Shown: positions 28,217 through 36,810, counted from the first letter of the stretch. The stretch is 64,000 nucleotides of DNA from Promethearchaeota archaeon (GCA_016839555.1 JAEOUA010000006.1:62001-126000), one strand, 5' to 3'. The notes: a model not told the origin generated them from the sequence alone. A program made the numbers and translations.

Positions 28217-31200
28217 ATGATACCAAAAGAGTTTATTGATAATAGCGATGGTAATAAATTACACGATTTTTTAAATGAAATTCTAAAGTATTGTCCTAAA
28301 ACTTCAGTAGATATTGCTACGGCATTCTTCAATATTGATGCCTATACGATGATACGGAAAAATCTTGAAGAAATTTCACGATTTAGATTATTATTAGGAA
28401 AACCACCTATGATAAACATTAAAACGACATTAGGCGATTTTCTTCTGAAACAAGTCAGAGAAGAGATTGAAGGATTCGATTTAACAAGAGAAATCGACGA
28501 AGATATGAAACATTTCAGAAATTTTTTGCAAAAGGACATAGTGGAAGTGAAATTATTTAAAAATTTTTTACACGGTAAAGCTTATATTTTTGACAATAGC
28601 GTAATTGTGGGGTCTTCCAATTTTACTTCAGCAGGGTTAACTCGTGAAGGCGAATTAAACACCGTCCGATTAGAAGCTCAAGCAGATGCAATTCGTTCGA
28701 AATGGTTTGAAAAATTCTGGAATTTGTCTGACGATTTTAAAAATGATTTAATAGAATTAATTGAAAATTCTAGGTTCGGGAGCCGTGAATATACTCCCTA
28801 TGAAATCTTCATTAAAACATTGTACGAATTCCAGAAAGAAGAGTTGATGGAAGAAGAGAAAGATGAAGAAACGGGGTTACCCAAAACTAAAGTTAATCTT
28901 GCCGAGTTTCAAGACGATGCGATCGCCAGAATATGGTCGAGATTGAAAAAATATAACGGATGCATCGTTGCCGATTCGGTCGGGTTAGGAAAGACTTGGA
29001 TTGCGAAAAAAATACTCGAAAAAATTGGTTATTACGAGAGGAAGAATATCTTAGTTATCTGCCCTGCTCAATTACGGCATATGTGGCGAAAGGAGCTGAA
29101 AAGCATCGATGTAAAGGAAAATATACTCTCTCAAGAGCAATTGGCGATGGATGATTTTTTGGAAAAAGCTTTGGATGTTCTAGGAGGCAGAACAGACGAT
29201 TTGGAATTGATTGTCATTGACGAAAGCCATAACTTCAGGAATCCATTATCAAATCGATGGGAAAATTTGTTTACCTTAATCAACGATCACATCGTAAAGG
29301 AAGATGTGCGCCCTAATATGCTGTTCCTTACAGCTACGCCCATTAATAATACCCCTTGGGACTTATTCTGGCAAGTTATGCTTATAACCTTGAGCGATAA
29401 TAGTGCATTCATCAAAGAAAATATCTTAGATTTGTTCTCTTTCTTCAAAAAAGCAACTTTAAATTCATCTATCCTAAATGATCTGCTCAATGAAATCTCA
29501 ATCAGAAGAACGAGAGATTATATCGTGAAAAACTACCCCGATGCGTATATAATGGTACCGAATTCTGAAGGTGTTTTGGAAGAAAAGAAAATAATCTTTC
29601 CAGACAGACTTTTGGAAAACATTAATTATAATTTAGATGTGGCTTACGAGGGGATGTATCGTCAAATAGCCGATACAATTTCGGACAAGCTAAAAATGGC
29701 ATATTATCAGCTATTAGAATATAAAAAAGAAGGTGTTCTTACCGACGCTGAAAAGCTGGCGTTAGGGCGGATGATCGGAATTGGGGGAATTTTTAAGACG
29801 ATTCTTCTCAAACGGTTGGAAAGCAGCGTTGAATCGTTTAGAATTAGTATTGATCGCCACATAACATTCTTGGAAAAGCTCAAGAAATATTTAGAAATGG
29901 GAAGGCTCCTAACCAAGAAATCTTTTCACAAATATGTCTTAAGTATAGATGAAGAATTAACCGTCGAAGAATTAAAGGAAGAACTGGAAAATTTCGATAA
30001 GGATAAATACAAAATAAAAGAACTTTTCGATGGTATAGATCTTGATATTCGATACTTATCGGACATTCTTGATAAAGTTAAAAACATAACCCCCGATAAA
30101 GATGCTAAATTCACGGTCCTGAAAGAAAAGCTACTTGAATTATCCAAAGAGGGACAAATTGTCGTTTTCACCTACTATGCAGACACATTAAATTATATTT
30201 ACAGAGAAATATTAAAAGATACCCGTTTTTCTCACTTAAATATAGAAGCAATATCCAGTACGGGTGAATCCAACAAAACGCCCAAGCAACGAACCAAAAT
30301 AATCGACGATTTTTTTGACAAGAAGATTGACATTATTTTAAGCACTGATGTATTATCTGAGGGGCAAAATCTTCAAACTGCAAAATATCTGATTAATTAC
30401 GACCTGCATTGGAACCCCACTCGTATGATTCAGAGAGCGGGAAGAATAGACCGAATCGGTTCCCCCTTCAATGAAATTTTCGTCTACAATTTCTTTCCAG
30501 AAGAAGAGCTGGAAGAACTTTTAAAGTTGGTCCAAATACTCCAAAATAAAATAGCAGACATCGATAAATCGGTTGGCTTAGATCAGACCGTTTTGGGGGA
30601 AGAAATACATCCCAAAGTGTTCGGAATAATTCGTCGGATTAGAGAAAAGGACGCCGATACATTGGACGAATTGGAAGCAGACACTTACGGCGGCGGAGAG
30701 AGTTTTTACCAACCTCTGAAAGATTTCTTAAAGACATCGGCGATTGAGAAATTAGAAGCGATTCCGAACGGTTTGTATAGTGGACTGGAAAAAACCAAGA
30801 GAATTAAAGGAATTTTCTTTTATTATAAGTATGCAAAGGATTTTCACTTTTGGTATTTATACGATATCGTGAGTAATACTATAATAACCAATAAAACGGA
30901 GATTCTCGAATATATCCAGTGCGACCAGACCGAACCCAGAGTAATTCCAGATTTTTTTGAAAAAGTATATGAAATTAACAAGGCGATATTAGAGAAAATA
31001 GAAAGAGATTATAGCGAGATTGAATTGAGCCAGACGCAAGATTCTAAACTTAAAGATATAAGCAGACAAAGATCTACCCGTTTCTTGAAAAAGTTAATGG
31101 ATGAAGTAGAATTGCAATTGGACGATTATTTAGATAAGTATCCCACGGATGACGATATCGAGAAAGAATGGGAAGAAGTAGAGGATCTTTTAGTATCCAC

Positions 31201-31390
31201 GCCTCAGACTAAAAAAAGATTGCAAGTCTTACGGAAAATTTGGAGAAAATACAAAAATAATCGAAATTGGAAAGTCTTAATAAGAGATTTAAAAGGGTTC
31301 CTTATCGGAAAAGGTGCTATTAAGAAGGAACCCTTAAAACCTTTTGATAAAACTAAATTAAAATTGATTACTTTAGATTTTATTTCCTAA
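28217..31390 (+). CDS. PLD-family nuclease fused to SNF2-type helicase
   Basis: 1058 aa from the ATG at 28217; an ATG nine bases earlier gives three more residues. Residues 1-170 are a phospholipase-D-like nuclease domain with one HKD motif (HGKAYIFD at 119-126) and SSNFTSAGL after it. Residues 235-780 are an SF2 SNF2-type motor: Walker A DSVGLGKT (253-260), DESH (335-338), TATPINN, and motif VI QRAGRIDRIG at about 739. The last 280 residues are helical and charged. DISARM DrmD is a related SNF2 helicase and DrmC a separate PLD protein; here both activities are joined and DrmA/DrmB are absent. Codon choice looks less AT-biased than the methyltransferase. 15 nt after that gene. Confidence 0.85.
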   Translation: MIPKEFIDNSDGNKLHDFLNEILKYCPKTSVDIATAFFNIDAYTMIRKNLEEISRFRLLLGKPPMINIKTTLGDFLLKQVREEIEGFDLTREIDEDMKHFRNFLQKDIVEVKLFKNFLHGKAYIFDNSVIVGSSNFTSAGLTREGELNTVRLEAQADAIRSKWFEKFWNLSDDFKNDLIELIENSRFGSREYTPYEIFIKTLYEFQKEELMEEEKDEETGLPKTKVNLAEFQDDAIARIWSRLKKYNGCIVADSVGLGKTWIAKKILEKIGYYERKNILVICPAQLRHMWRKELKSIDVKENILSQEQLAMDDFLEKALDVLGGRTDDLELIVIDESHNFRNPLSNRWENLFTLINDHIVKEDVRPNMLFLTATPINNTPWDLFWQVMLITLSDNSAFIKENILDLFSFFKKATLNSSILNDLLNEISIRRTRDYIVKNYPDAYIMVPNSEGVLEEKKIIFPDRLLENINYNLDVAYEGMYRQIADTISDKLKMAYYQLLEYKKEGVLTDAEKLALGRMIGIGGIFKTILLKRLESSVESFRISIDRHITFLEKLKKYLEMGRLLTKKSFHKYVLSIDEELTVEELKEELENFDKDKYKIKELFDGIDLDIRYLSDILDKVKNITPDKDAKFTVLKEKLLELSKEGQIVVFTYYADTLNYIYREILKDTRFSHLNIEAISSTGESNKTPKQRTKIIDDFFDKKIDIILSTDVLSEGQNLQTAKYLINYDLHWNPTRMIQRAGRIDRIGSPFNEIFVYNFFPEEELEELLKLVQILQNKIADIDKSVGLDQTVLGEEIHPKVFGIIRRIREKDADTLDELEADTYGGGESFYQPLKDFLKTSAIEKLEAIPNGLYSGLEKTKRIKGIFFYYKYAKDFHFWYLYDIVSNTIITNKTEILEYIQCDQTEPRVIPDFFEKVYEINKAILEKIERDYSEIELSQTQDSKLKDISRQRSTRFLKKLMDEVELQLDDYLDKYPTDDDIEKEWEEVEDLLVSTPQTKKRLQVLRKIWRKYKNNRNWKVLIRDLKGFLIGKGAIKKEPLKPFDKTKLKLITLDFIS

Positions 31391-31405
31391 TTTTATTTAT
31401 ATTTT

Positions 31406-31534
31406 CTATTTTTTTCCTCTACTTTTATCGGCAACACTCTGAGCTCTACTCTTAAATCCTTGATTCTTACCAGTCTTATCTGCGTGAGATTCTATTCTGC
31501 GTGCTGCCTTAGATGTCATCTGTTTTTTACCCAT
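31406..31534 (-). CDS. Small basic protein, 42 aa, SMP/LEA-like motif
   Basis: 42 residues (MGKKQMTSKAARRIESHAD, then KTGKNQGFKSRAQSVADKS and RGKK). The strongest ribosome site in the region, GGGGGTGA, sits 6 nt before the ATG at 31534, so this is very likely translated. The layout AARRI-ES-HADKTG, GFKSRAQS-AD recalls small bacterial and fungal proteins with a seed-maturation-protein-like motif whose role is unknown. It is convergent with the helicase gene and might be a small partner or an unrelated passenger. No cysteine, no membrane segment. Confidence 0.7.
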   Translation of the reverse strand: MGKKQMTSKAARRIESHADKTGKNQGFKSRAQSVADKSRGKK

Positions 31535-31647
31535 ATATTTCACCCCCTTAAAGTGTAATTTTGTTATAAGTCTTCAATATCGGACCAAATTCCGACGAGT
31601 TTTCGCATTTTGTCAAATTTCTTTTTTAATTGTGATTTTGTATTCCT

Positions 31648-32220
31648 TTATGTTGATTCTTTCAACGGAATTCCTAATCTTGATTTTGCAATTACTTCAG
31701 CTTGCTTCTCAGTCAAGCCATTTTCGGCATAAAATTCTTTTAACGCTTCCCATTTTTCATAATTTAGAATATTTGAAACTTCAAAATATAGTATATTACT
31801 GTAATGCGAATTTTCCAAGTCTATTCTCTTAAGGAGGTAGAATTCTACCCAACAATCTTGACATTGGACTTTTTCGATAATGAATTTTGGATAGTAATTC
31901 GATGTATAACTGTATCCAAATTCCGTGTTAATGTTATCAACAACGGTCTCAGATTCCCACGCGATTTTTAGGAAGGTCGTGTTGTGAATTTTTTCATTTA
32001 GACATTTATCTAAGCCATTCTTATTATAGAGCGTTGATTCTGGAAATTGGTGGCGAATTTCGTTTAATATTTCTCTTATTTGCTCGATTAATAAGATTTT
32101 ATGATAAGGCAAGCTGTCGTGTCTATAACCATATTCTATATTTCTTAGATGATAATCGTTCAGTTCTTCCCATTGTTCAATTTCTTCGGGGGCATAAACA
32201 TAATATACATATTCCCACAT
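31648..32220 (-). CDS. Uncharacterised 190-aa protein with a CxxC motif
   Basis: Begins MWEYVYYVYAPEEIEQWEEL; acidic/aromatic throughout. A single CQDC pair at about 119-122 sits in VQCQDCWVEFYLLKRIDL. The end LTEKQAEVIAKSRLGIPLK looks like a small helical module. After the TAA at 31648 the same frame goes on for 27 more sense codons (QLKKKFDKMRKLVGIWSDIEDL is the distal part) to TAA at 31564, so the annotated end may be a recent stop. No family recognised; location behind the restriction-like pair makes an accessory function plausible. Confidence 0.55.
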   Translation of the reverse strand: MWEYVYYVYAPEEIEQWEELNDYHLRNIEYGYRHDSLPYHKILLIEQIREILNEIRHQFPESTLYNKNGLDKCLNEKIHNTTFLKIAWESETVVDNINTEFGYSYTSNYYPKFIIEKVQCQDCWVEFYLLKRIDLENSHYSNILYFEVSNILNYEKWEALKEFYAENGLTEKQAEVIAKSRLGIPLKEST

Positions 32221-32232
32221 AAGCTGAAATAA

Positions 32233-32394
32233 CCGATCTTTGAAAAAAAGATAAATCCATTGCTTCTAGATACTGGCGTAAAATCAAATAATAACTTTAA
32301 TACAATTACTTTTATAATAAGTATTATAAGTGGAGTGGGTGTGTTAATAGCTATTTCAAGTATTACATTCTATCGTAGAAGATTACAAAATTAA
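32233..32394 (+). pseudogene. C-terminal anchor of a lost surface protein
   Basis: An open frame without start ends in a single hydrophobic helix followed by basic residues: TITFIISIISGVGVLIAIS, then SITFYRRRLQN and stop. This is the form of the membrane anchor of Asgard extracellular proteins. The ectodomain is missing; an in-frame stop lies at 32230. The piece marks a deletion or rearrangement junction in the island. Confidence 0.55.
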
Positions 32395-32527
32395 TAATTC
32401 TTCTTCTATAGAGAATTAATAGAAAAATTTTATAATTTTTTAATTTCTTTTTCTTTTATATTTTGAATATTTTTTTAAACCATAAATTATTCCAAAATTT
32501 TAATTTTATTGCCTTTTCAAACCTTTA

Positions 32528-32884
32528 ATAAAGATTGCGATTGATGTAGTGGGCGTTTTATTAGATAATTTAGTAACTTTCCTTGAAATTTATAATAAAA
32601 AGTTTAAAACTGAGCATATTAAAGAAGATATTAAATACTGGGAATATTTTGAAGAATTAAAAATGACCACAGAACAATTCTTTAAATTATTCTATAAAAC
32701 ATTTGATTATTTAGAGGATGTTCCATTTATTGATGAGGAAGCTCCTACCTATATGAAAAAACTGAATAAAGTTAATGACTTGTTTATTCTAACTGCGCTC
32801 GATCCAAATTATAGAAATCTTTTAGTTAAACAGTTAGAATCGTGTCAGATCAAACAACCAGTTCATTATAAGGAGATGATATGA
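32528..32884 (+). pseudogene. Damaged HAD-superfamily 5'-nucleotidase (NT5C-like)
   Basis: The frame reads IKIAIDVVGVLLDNLVTFLE, the HAD motif I region, where MKIAIDVDGVL is expected: the start ATG is ATA (32528) and the second catalytic aspartate is Val. A GTG at 32549 inside motif I is the first conventional start but would remove the nucleophile. The cap-like helices follow, and VNDLFILTALDPNYRNLL is motif II, yet the protein ends at 111-118 residues, well short of the usual 180-200, without motifs III/IV. Three independent defects support a pseudogene. Confidence 0.65.
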
Positions 32885-32971
32885 TATTACTAGTATAGGG
32901 GATAATGTCAGAAACAAATACTAAATTTTACTGGAATACTGAATAATCACAACTAATCTATGAAGTAAAAA

Positions 32972-33466
32972 TTATTTTAGGGATGACTTTTCTCTCAATC
33001 TAAGCAAATCTTGATATTGCCACTCTCGCTCTTTAATAACAGCATTATTGGCATCAGAGGAGTTAGTGGCTCTATGAATAGCTTGTAAGGCATAGATTGC
33101 AGCACCAATAGAGTGGGTTTTAACATGTGCTGTTGCAACAGCCTGACCTGTGGCGCGTGCGGCAGAGCGGGCAGCATTATCATCCCAGACTTCACGGGCA
33201 GCCTCATGAGCATCAAGTGATGCTTTGCGAATCACTGCCATTTTAAATATCCCCGTATCTATCCACATTTGGAGTGTTCTGATAGCATTTCTAGGACGAT
33301 GGTCTTTCGGAAATTGTTTCTCAAAAAATGGTAGAACACGTTCGGCACAGTGAATCGCCCAGATAGCTAAAGTTTTTTTATCAGTCTTATTCATAAGCTC
33401 TAAAATTCTCTCGTCTTTTCTGTATTGTATTAGAGAAAATTTAGATTTTTCTTTTTTAATTTTCAT
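32972..33466 (-). CDS. Imm5-like putative immunity protein
   Basis: 164 aa, all-helical. LAIWAIHCAERVLPFFEKQF, DHRPRNAIRTLQMWID, ASLDAHEAAREVWDDNAARS and ARATGQAVATAHVKTHSIGA fit the Imm5-like family often annotated as putative immunity protein, found mainly in bacteria. In polymorphic toxin systems such proteins neutralise a cognate toxin (family knowledge), but no toxin is seen here, and the family also occurs as stand-alone genes. Codon use (several CG-containing codons) differs a little from neighbours, in line with transfer. ATG at 33466; no clear ribosome site. Confidence 0.7.
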   Translation of the reverse strand: MKIKKEKSKFSLIQYRKDERILELMNKTDKKTLAIWAIHCAERVLPFFEKQFPKDHRPRNAIRTLQMWIDTGIFKMAVIRKASLDAHEAAREVWDDNAARSAARATGQAVATAHVKTHSIGAAIYALQAIHRATNSSDANNAVIKEREWQYQDLLRLREKSSLK

Positions 33467-33539
33467 ATACTCAAATGAACTTTATATTAGTAATCTAAAA
33501 CTCCTTTAACTATGTTTGATCGAAAGACTGAATACTTTT

Positions 33540-33869
33540 TCAATCCACAGTATTTATTTTTATACCCAAAGCTTCTAGAAAATCTTTCGCAAATTCAGTT
33601 AATACATAATAAGAATATTGATTTGAATTATCTGATTTTTGGTAAAAATTATCTATTAAACTTGCTTTTTTTAGTTCTTTTAAATGAAATGTGAGTGTAC
33701 TAGAACTTAAATTTAAATCATTCATTAGATCTGAGAAAGTGACTCTTTTTTTATTAAGAAATACTTCTATGAGTTTTTTTCTATTTTTATTTCCCAAAGC
33801 TTTAATTGCACGCTCTATTTCAGGAGGAATTTTAATTTTTTTCACTTTTTCTAACATTTTTATTTTCAC
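33540..33869 (-). CDS. ArsR-family winged-helix transcription regulator
   Basis: 109 aa. IERAIKALGNKNRKKLIEVF opens the winged helix; VTFSDLMNDLNLSSSTLTFH is the HTH and LKELKKASLIDNFYQK the wing approach. No cysteine pair for metal sensing is present, so it is not a classical metal sensor. It stands alone between the Imm5-like gene and a divergent unknown gene at 34024, which it may control. An internal ATG at residue 5 is an alternative start. Confidence 0.8.
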   Translation of the reverse strand: MKIKMLEKVKKIKIPPEIERAIKALGNKNRKKLIEVFLNKKRVTFSDLMNDLNLSSSTLTFHLKELKKASLIDNFYQKSDNSNQYSYYVLTEFAKDFLEALGIKINTVD

Positions 33870-34023
33870 TATTTTTAATGTTTTTTTTTTATGTTCAATA
33901 CATTTAATATATATTTATTTTTATATATAAATGTTGATAATATTATATATAAGTTTAATTTAGTCTACAATTATTTAATATTAAACAACTTTTTTTATAA
34001 CATATTAAATTTTAAGCTAAATT

Positions 34024-34569
34024 ATGGATCCATTCTCTTACTTTAAAGAATTTATAAATGAAAAAATAAAAAGATTACTACAGAAAAAAGAACTTTGTAA
34101 GATACTTTTATTTGGAGCATATTATCCTCCATCAGAAAAAGAATTTCTAATAAAAATTCGAGATGATATTAGAAATGAAGGATATATTAATACTTTTTTA
34201 GTAGAAGACTTTCCAAAATATCCTAATTTAAATATTAGAGAAAAGAGTTTTGCGTGTTTAGAATTTTCTGATATTAATGTATTTGTTATTACGTTTAGTG
34301 GAAAACAAGCGGGATCTTCAGCGGAGCTAGAACATATTATAAAAAATGCATCCTCTCTATCATTTAAGACTATCGTAACATATGAATATAAACTTGAAAT
34401 AGATGATAAAATAAATTCATTATCTCCATTGCAAGAAGATGGATTAAAATTCTCTAACATAAAACTAATTCCTTTCTTGAAAGAGGAATATAGTGATTTT
34501 TTTGAATTATTAAGAGCCCAAATATGGAATAAACATTATCATTATGTTATACATGAAAATAGATATTAA
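34024..34569 (+). CDS. Rossmann-like protein, possibly nucleoside deoxyribosyltransferase/TIR-related
   Basis: 181 aa. ILLFGAYYPPSEKEFLIKI (strand, loop, helix), then LVEDFPKYPNLNIREKSFAC and FSDINVFVITFSGKQAGSSA followed by ELEHII resemble the layout of nucleoside 2-deoxyribosyltransferase-like and TIR-like folds, with a glutamate in the AELEHII helix as candidate catalytic residue. Exact family not identified. Divergent from the ArsR regulator across 154 nt. In an accessory island an NAD- or nucleoside-cleaving role would be plausible, but this is inference only. Confidence 0.45.
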   Translation: MDPFSYFKEFINEKIKRLLQKKELCKILLFGAYYPPSEKEFLIKIRDDIRNEGYINTFLVEDFPKYPNLNIREKSFACLEFSDINVFVITFSGKQAGSSAELEHIIKNASSLSFKTIVTYEYKLEIDDKINSLSPLQEDGLKFSNIKLIPFLKEEYSDFFELLRAQIWNKHYHYVIHENRY

Positions 34570-34888
34570 ATTTTTCTAATAATAAGATTCCTTATTGAAT
34601 AAGATATGTAGGTATAAATATAACTTTTCAGGAAGTAGTAAAATTTTATTTTTTCCTTTTTAAACCCTTGCATATCTCAATAAATTCATCAAATAAATCC
34701 AATTGCCATTGATTTCCCGATAGGAAAAGCGTTTACATGAAACAGGTTTTATTTCATTAATGGAACTTTCATTATCAATAAAAATATAATTATAGTAAAA
34801 AAAACAGATCAAGGCAATAGATTTTAAAAAAAAATTAAGGATTAAAAGAAAATTAAAAATAATTTTAATGAATAGGAATAAACTAATC
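34570..34888. other. Intergenic region holding a gene remnant
   Basis: 319 nt. The minus-strand remnant at 34646-34827 is described separately. Nothing else recognisable; the rest is A/T-rich with poly-A/poly-T runs. Confidence 0.35.
34646..34827 (-). pseudogene. Frameshifted remnant of an unknown gene
   Basis: Minus-strand frame SIALICFFYYNYIFIDNES, then INEIKPVSCKRFSYREINGN, is followed after a one-base frame change by WQLDLFDEFIEICKGLKRKK and a stop at 34646. Read across the shift it makes a sensible short protein end; read in either single frame it does not. No start found. Probably a decayed gene; family unknown. Confidence 0.35.
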
Positions 34889-35287
34889 CTATCTATTTTG
34901 CTTTTTAATGGAAATAAAACATTCTACAAAAAGTATGGCGAATACGACATCGATTATTGCGGGAACAACTGCGGTAAAGCTTATGTCTCCTAAAAGAAAA
35001 TAAATGAATATCACTGGAAATATAAGAAATTTATCGATAATTCCAAATTTTAAAACTGCAATATTGTTCTTGACATCAAAACTGGCAAAGAAAAAGGCAA
35101 ATCCGATTACAAAAATCAGGAAGAAAAATCCATGCATCCACACCAGGCTTGGAGGCATTTCCGCGCCAAATGTAGAAAGAGCAAAAGGTCGGAAAAAAAT
35201 GGTAAGTAAGGTAAACACTACACCCATGCCCCAATTCCAAACGGCAGTAATTAAAAATAAAATTTTATAATATTTTTCTCTATTCAT
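34889..35287 (-). CDS. Small four-helix membrane protein
   Basis: About 132 aa with four hydrophobic segments (KILFLITAVWNWGMGVVFTL, MHGFFFLIFVIGFAFFF, FLIFPVIFIYFLLG, VVPAIIDVVFAILFVECF). The ATG at 35287 is preferred over the one at 35296, by analogy with the ATGAT-N-ATG arrangement seen before other starts here. It resembles small bacterial and archaeal membrane proteins of unknown function. No operon partner is evident; the 50-aa gene upstream on the same strand lies 70 nt away. Confidence 0.6.
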   Translation of the reverse strand: MNREKYYKILFLITAVWNWGMGVVFTLLTIFFRPFALSTFGAEMPPSLVWMHGFFFLIFVIGFAFFFASFDVKNNIAVLKFGIIDKFLIFPVIFIYFLLGDISFTAVVPAIIDVVFAILFVECFISIKKQNR

Positions 35288-35364
35288 AATTATCATATAA
35301 ATGGAATTCGATTAAATTTGCGTAAAACATATAATTCGAAATCCAATATAAATCTTATTTTTAC

Positions 35365-35517
35365 CTATTTACCGTACTTTTTTTCCCATTCTGCCTGTTT
35401 TTTTGCTGGATCCTCTCTTATTTGGCATTTATGATGGATTTCATCCTGCTTGGCAAATGTTTGATCTAGTAATTTATCTAAATCTTCTTCAGAAAGATCT
35501 TTTTTCTTTTTCGCCAT
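35365..35517 (-). CDS. Small charged protein, 50 aa
   Basis: 50 residues, MAKKKKDLSEEDLDKLLDQT followed by a helical stretch and ending AEWEKKYGK. A GTGA ribosome site lies 6 nt before the ATG at 35517, the arrangement seen for other genes of this window. Composition (Lys/Glu/Asp rich, one Cys) is that of a soluble helical protein. No family recognised; it precedes the four-helix membrane protein gene on the same strand. Confidence 0.6.
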   Translation of the reverse strand: MAKKKKDLSEEDLDKLLDQTFAKQDEIHHKCQIREDPAKKQAEWEKKYGK

Positions 35518-35581
35518 AATCTTCACATAAGGATATAATAAAATAAAAAATAAAAAAGGAATAATAATAAAAAATAAGATT

Positions 35582-36613
35582 TTATTTGATATAGCTTGTA
35601 GCAGTTTTTAGGTGTTTTTCAGCACTTGTTATGATTTCATTTATCACATCTGAAACGGTTTCTATTTGATCAATAAGACCCATCGTTTGCCCTACAAGAA
35701 CTGCTCCATCCTCTATATTTCCTTCATAAGCAAGCTCATATTTTCTATTTATTACCGCTAATTCATTTATGTCAAGTTCTGCTTCCATTGCCTTTTTTTC
35801 TTCTTTACTTCCTACGAGTGCTTGACTTAGTGCATATTTATTGGTCCACAATCGTATAGGTCCAAAAACACCTGTCGTGAGTACGGTATCTCGAGCAGTC
35901 GCCGGTGGGATAATATTTTTATACGTGTCATGAAACTCACAATCCTTAGTCGCAATAAATCTGGTTCCCATGGCAATCGCATCGGCCCCCAATGTTAAGG
36001 CTGCCGCAAGTCCTTCTCCAGTAGCAAATCCTCCACAAGCTACCACAGGAATATCAGGATATTTTTCTTCTACTTGCTGAAGTAATACTAAGGTGCTAAC
36101 TTTCTCATATGATTGATGACCGCCTCCCTCAGATCCTGTAAGTACTAATCCATCTACTTTGGCATCTACACATTTGTCTGCAAGCCATAAAGCTGGTGCA
36201 ACATGAAAATGTTTAATATTTGACTGCTCCCTTAATTTCTGCCAGGAACCACTCGATGGAAGCATCTTTGCAGACCCTGCGCTTGTCAAAGCGTATAAAG
36301 CTTGTTCTCTTACTCTTTGGTTTTTTCGTATAAAATCAGGGATTTTACGGCATAATGTACGTGCGTCCATCTGCATTCTTGAAGTTCTAATATTGAACCC
36401 AAAGGGTTTATCGGTATGTTCCACCACCGCTTCCATGTTTTTCATCATTTCATCAATAGAAGATTTCCCATATAGGTTGGTATGAGAAAGAACTCCCATC
36501 CCTCCAGCTTCAGATACTGCTATAGTCAATTCAGTAGTGTAAAAAGGGCCCATAGGAGCGCTGATAATGGGATGTTTAATCCCAAATAACTTGGTAATTT
36601 TAGTTTCTATCAT
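35582..36613 (-). CDS. Nitronate monooxygenase / 2-nitropropane dioxygenase family flavoprotein
   Basis: 343 aa FMN TIM-barrel. Signature: FGIKHPIISAPMGPFYTTEL, EAGGMGVLSH, VLTGSEGGGHQSYE with the catalytic His, VACGGFATGEGLAAALTLGA and DAIAMGTRFIATKDCEFH. Family members oxidise alkyl nitronates or act as FabK-type enoyl reductases or as unknown flavin oxidoreductases; the true substrate cannot be told. Single gene, 64 nt after a small gene on the same strand. Normal length. Confidence 0.85.
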   Translation of the reverse strand: MIETKITKLFGIKHPIISAPMGPFYTTELTIAVSEAGGMGVLSHTNLYGKSSIDEMMKNMEAVVEHTDKPFGFNIRTSRMQMDARTLCRKIPDFIRKNQRVREQALYALTSAGSAKMLPSSGSWQKLREQSNIKHFHVAPALWLADKCVDAKVDGLVLTGSEGGGHQSYEKVSTLVLLQQVEEKYPDIPVVACGGFATGEGLAAALTLGADAIAMGTRFIATKDCEFHDTYKNIIPPATARDTVLTTGVFGPIRLWTNKYALSQALVGSKEEKKAMEAELDINELAVINRKYELAYEGNIEDGAVLVGQTMGLIDQIETVSDVINEIITSAEKHLKTATSYIK

Positions 36614-36702
36614 TTTTTAAACTGGTCTTTTTAAATTAAACTTTAAATATTTTATAATGATTTAATAAATGAAATTATTTTAAAATTATTTATTTTCCTA
36701 TT

Positions 36703-36810
36703 ATGAAAATTAGGATTTTTCAAAATTCCAATTTTCAAATAGATATGTTAGTCGAAAAGCAAAATCCTTTTGATGGTAAACTAAATAATCGATATAAAGC
36801 TATTTATTAA
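36703..36810 (+). CDS. Possible 35-residue open frame
   Basis: ATG-initiated frame starting MKIRIFQNSNFQIDMLVEKQ and ending at TAA 100 nt before the sugar-isomerase gene. Composition is protein-like but there is no ribosome site and no recognised family. The rest of 36614-36909 shows nothing definite. Confidence 0.2.
   Translation: MKIRIFQNSNFQIDMLVEKQNPFDGKLNNRYKAIY

Noticed and set aside
31632-31832. Plus-strand 66-codon frame opposite the 190-aa gene
   Set aside because: Shadow; Leu/Ile-rich from antisense of charged codons.
32995-33216. 73-codon minus-strand frame overlapping the Imm5-like gene
   Set aside because: Other frame of an alanine-rich conserved protein; no separate ribosome site.
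22400-35520. Insertion sequence or integrase in the accessory island
   Set aside because: No transposase, integrase, terminal inverted repeats or att-like repeats could be seen.
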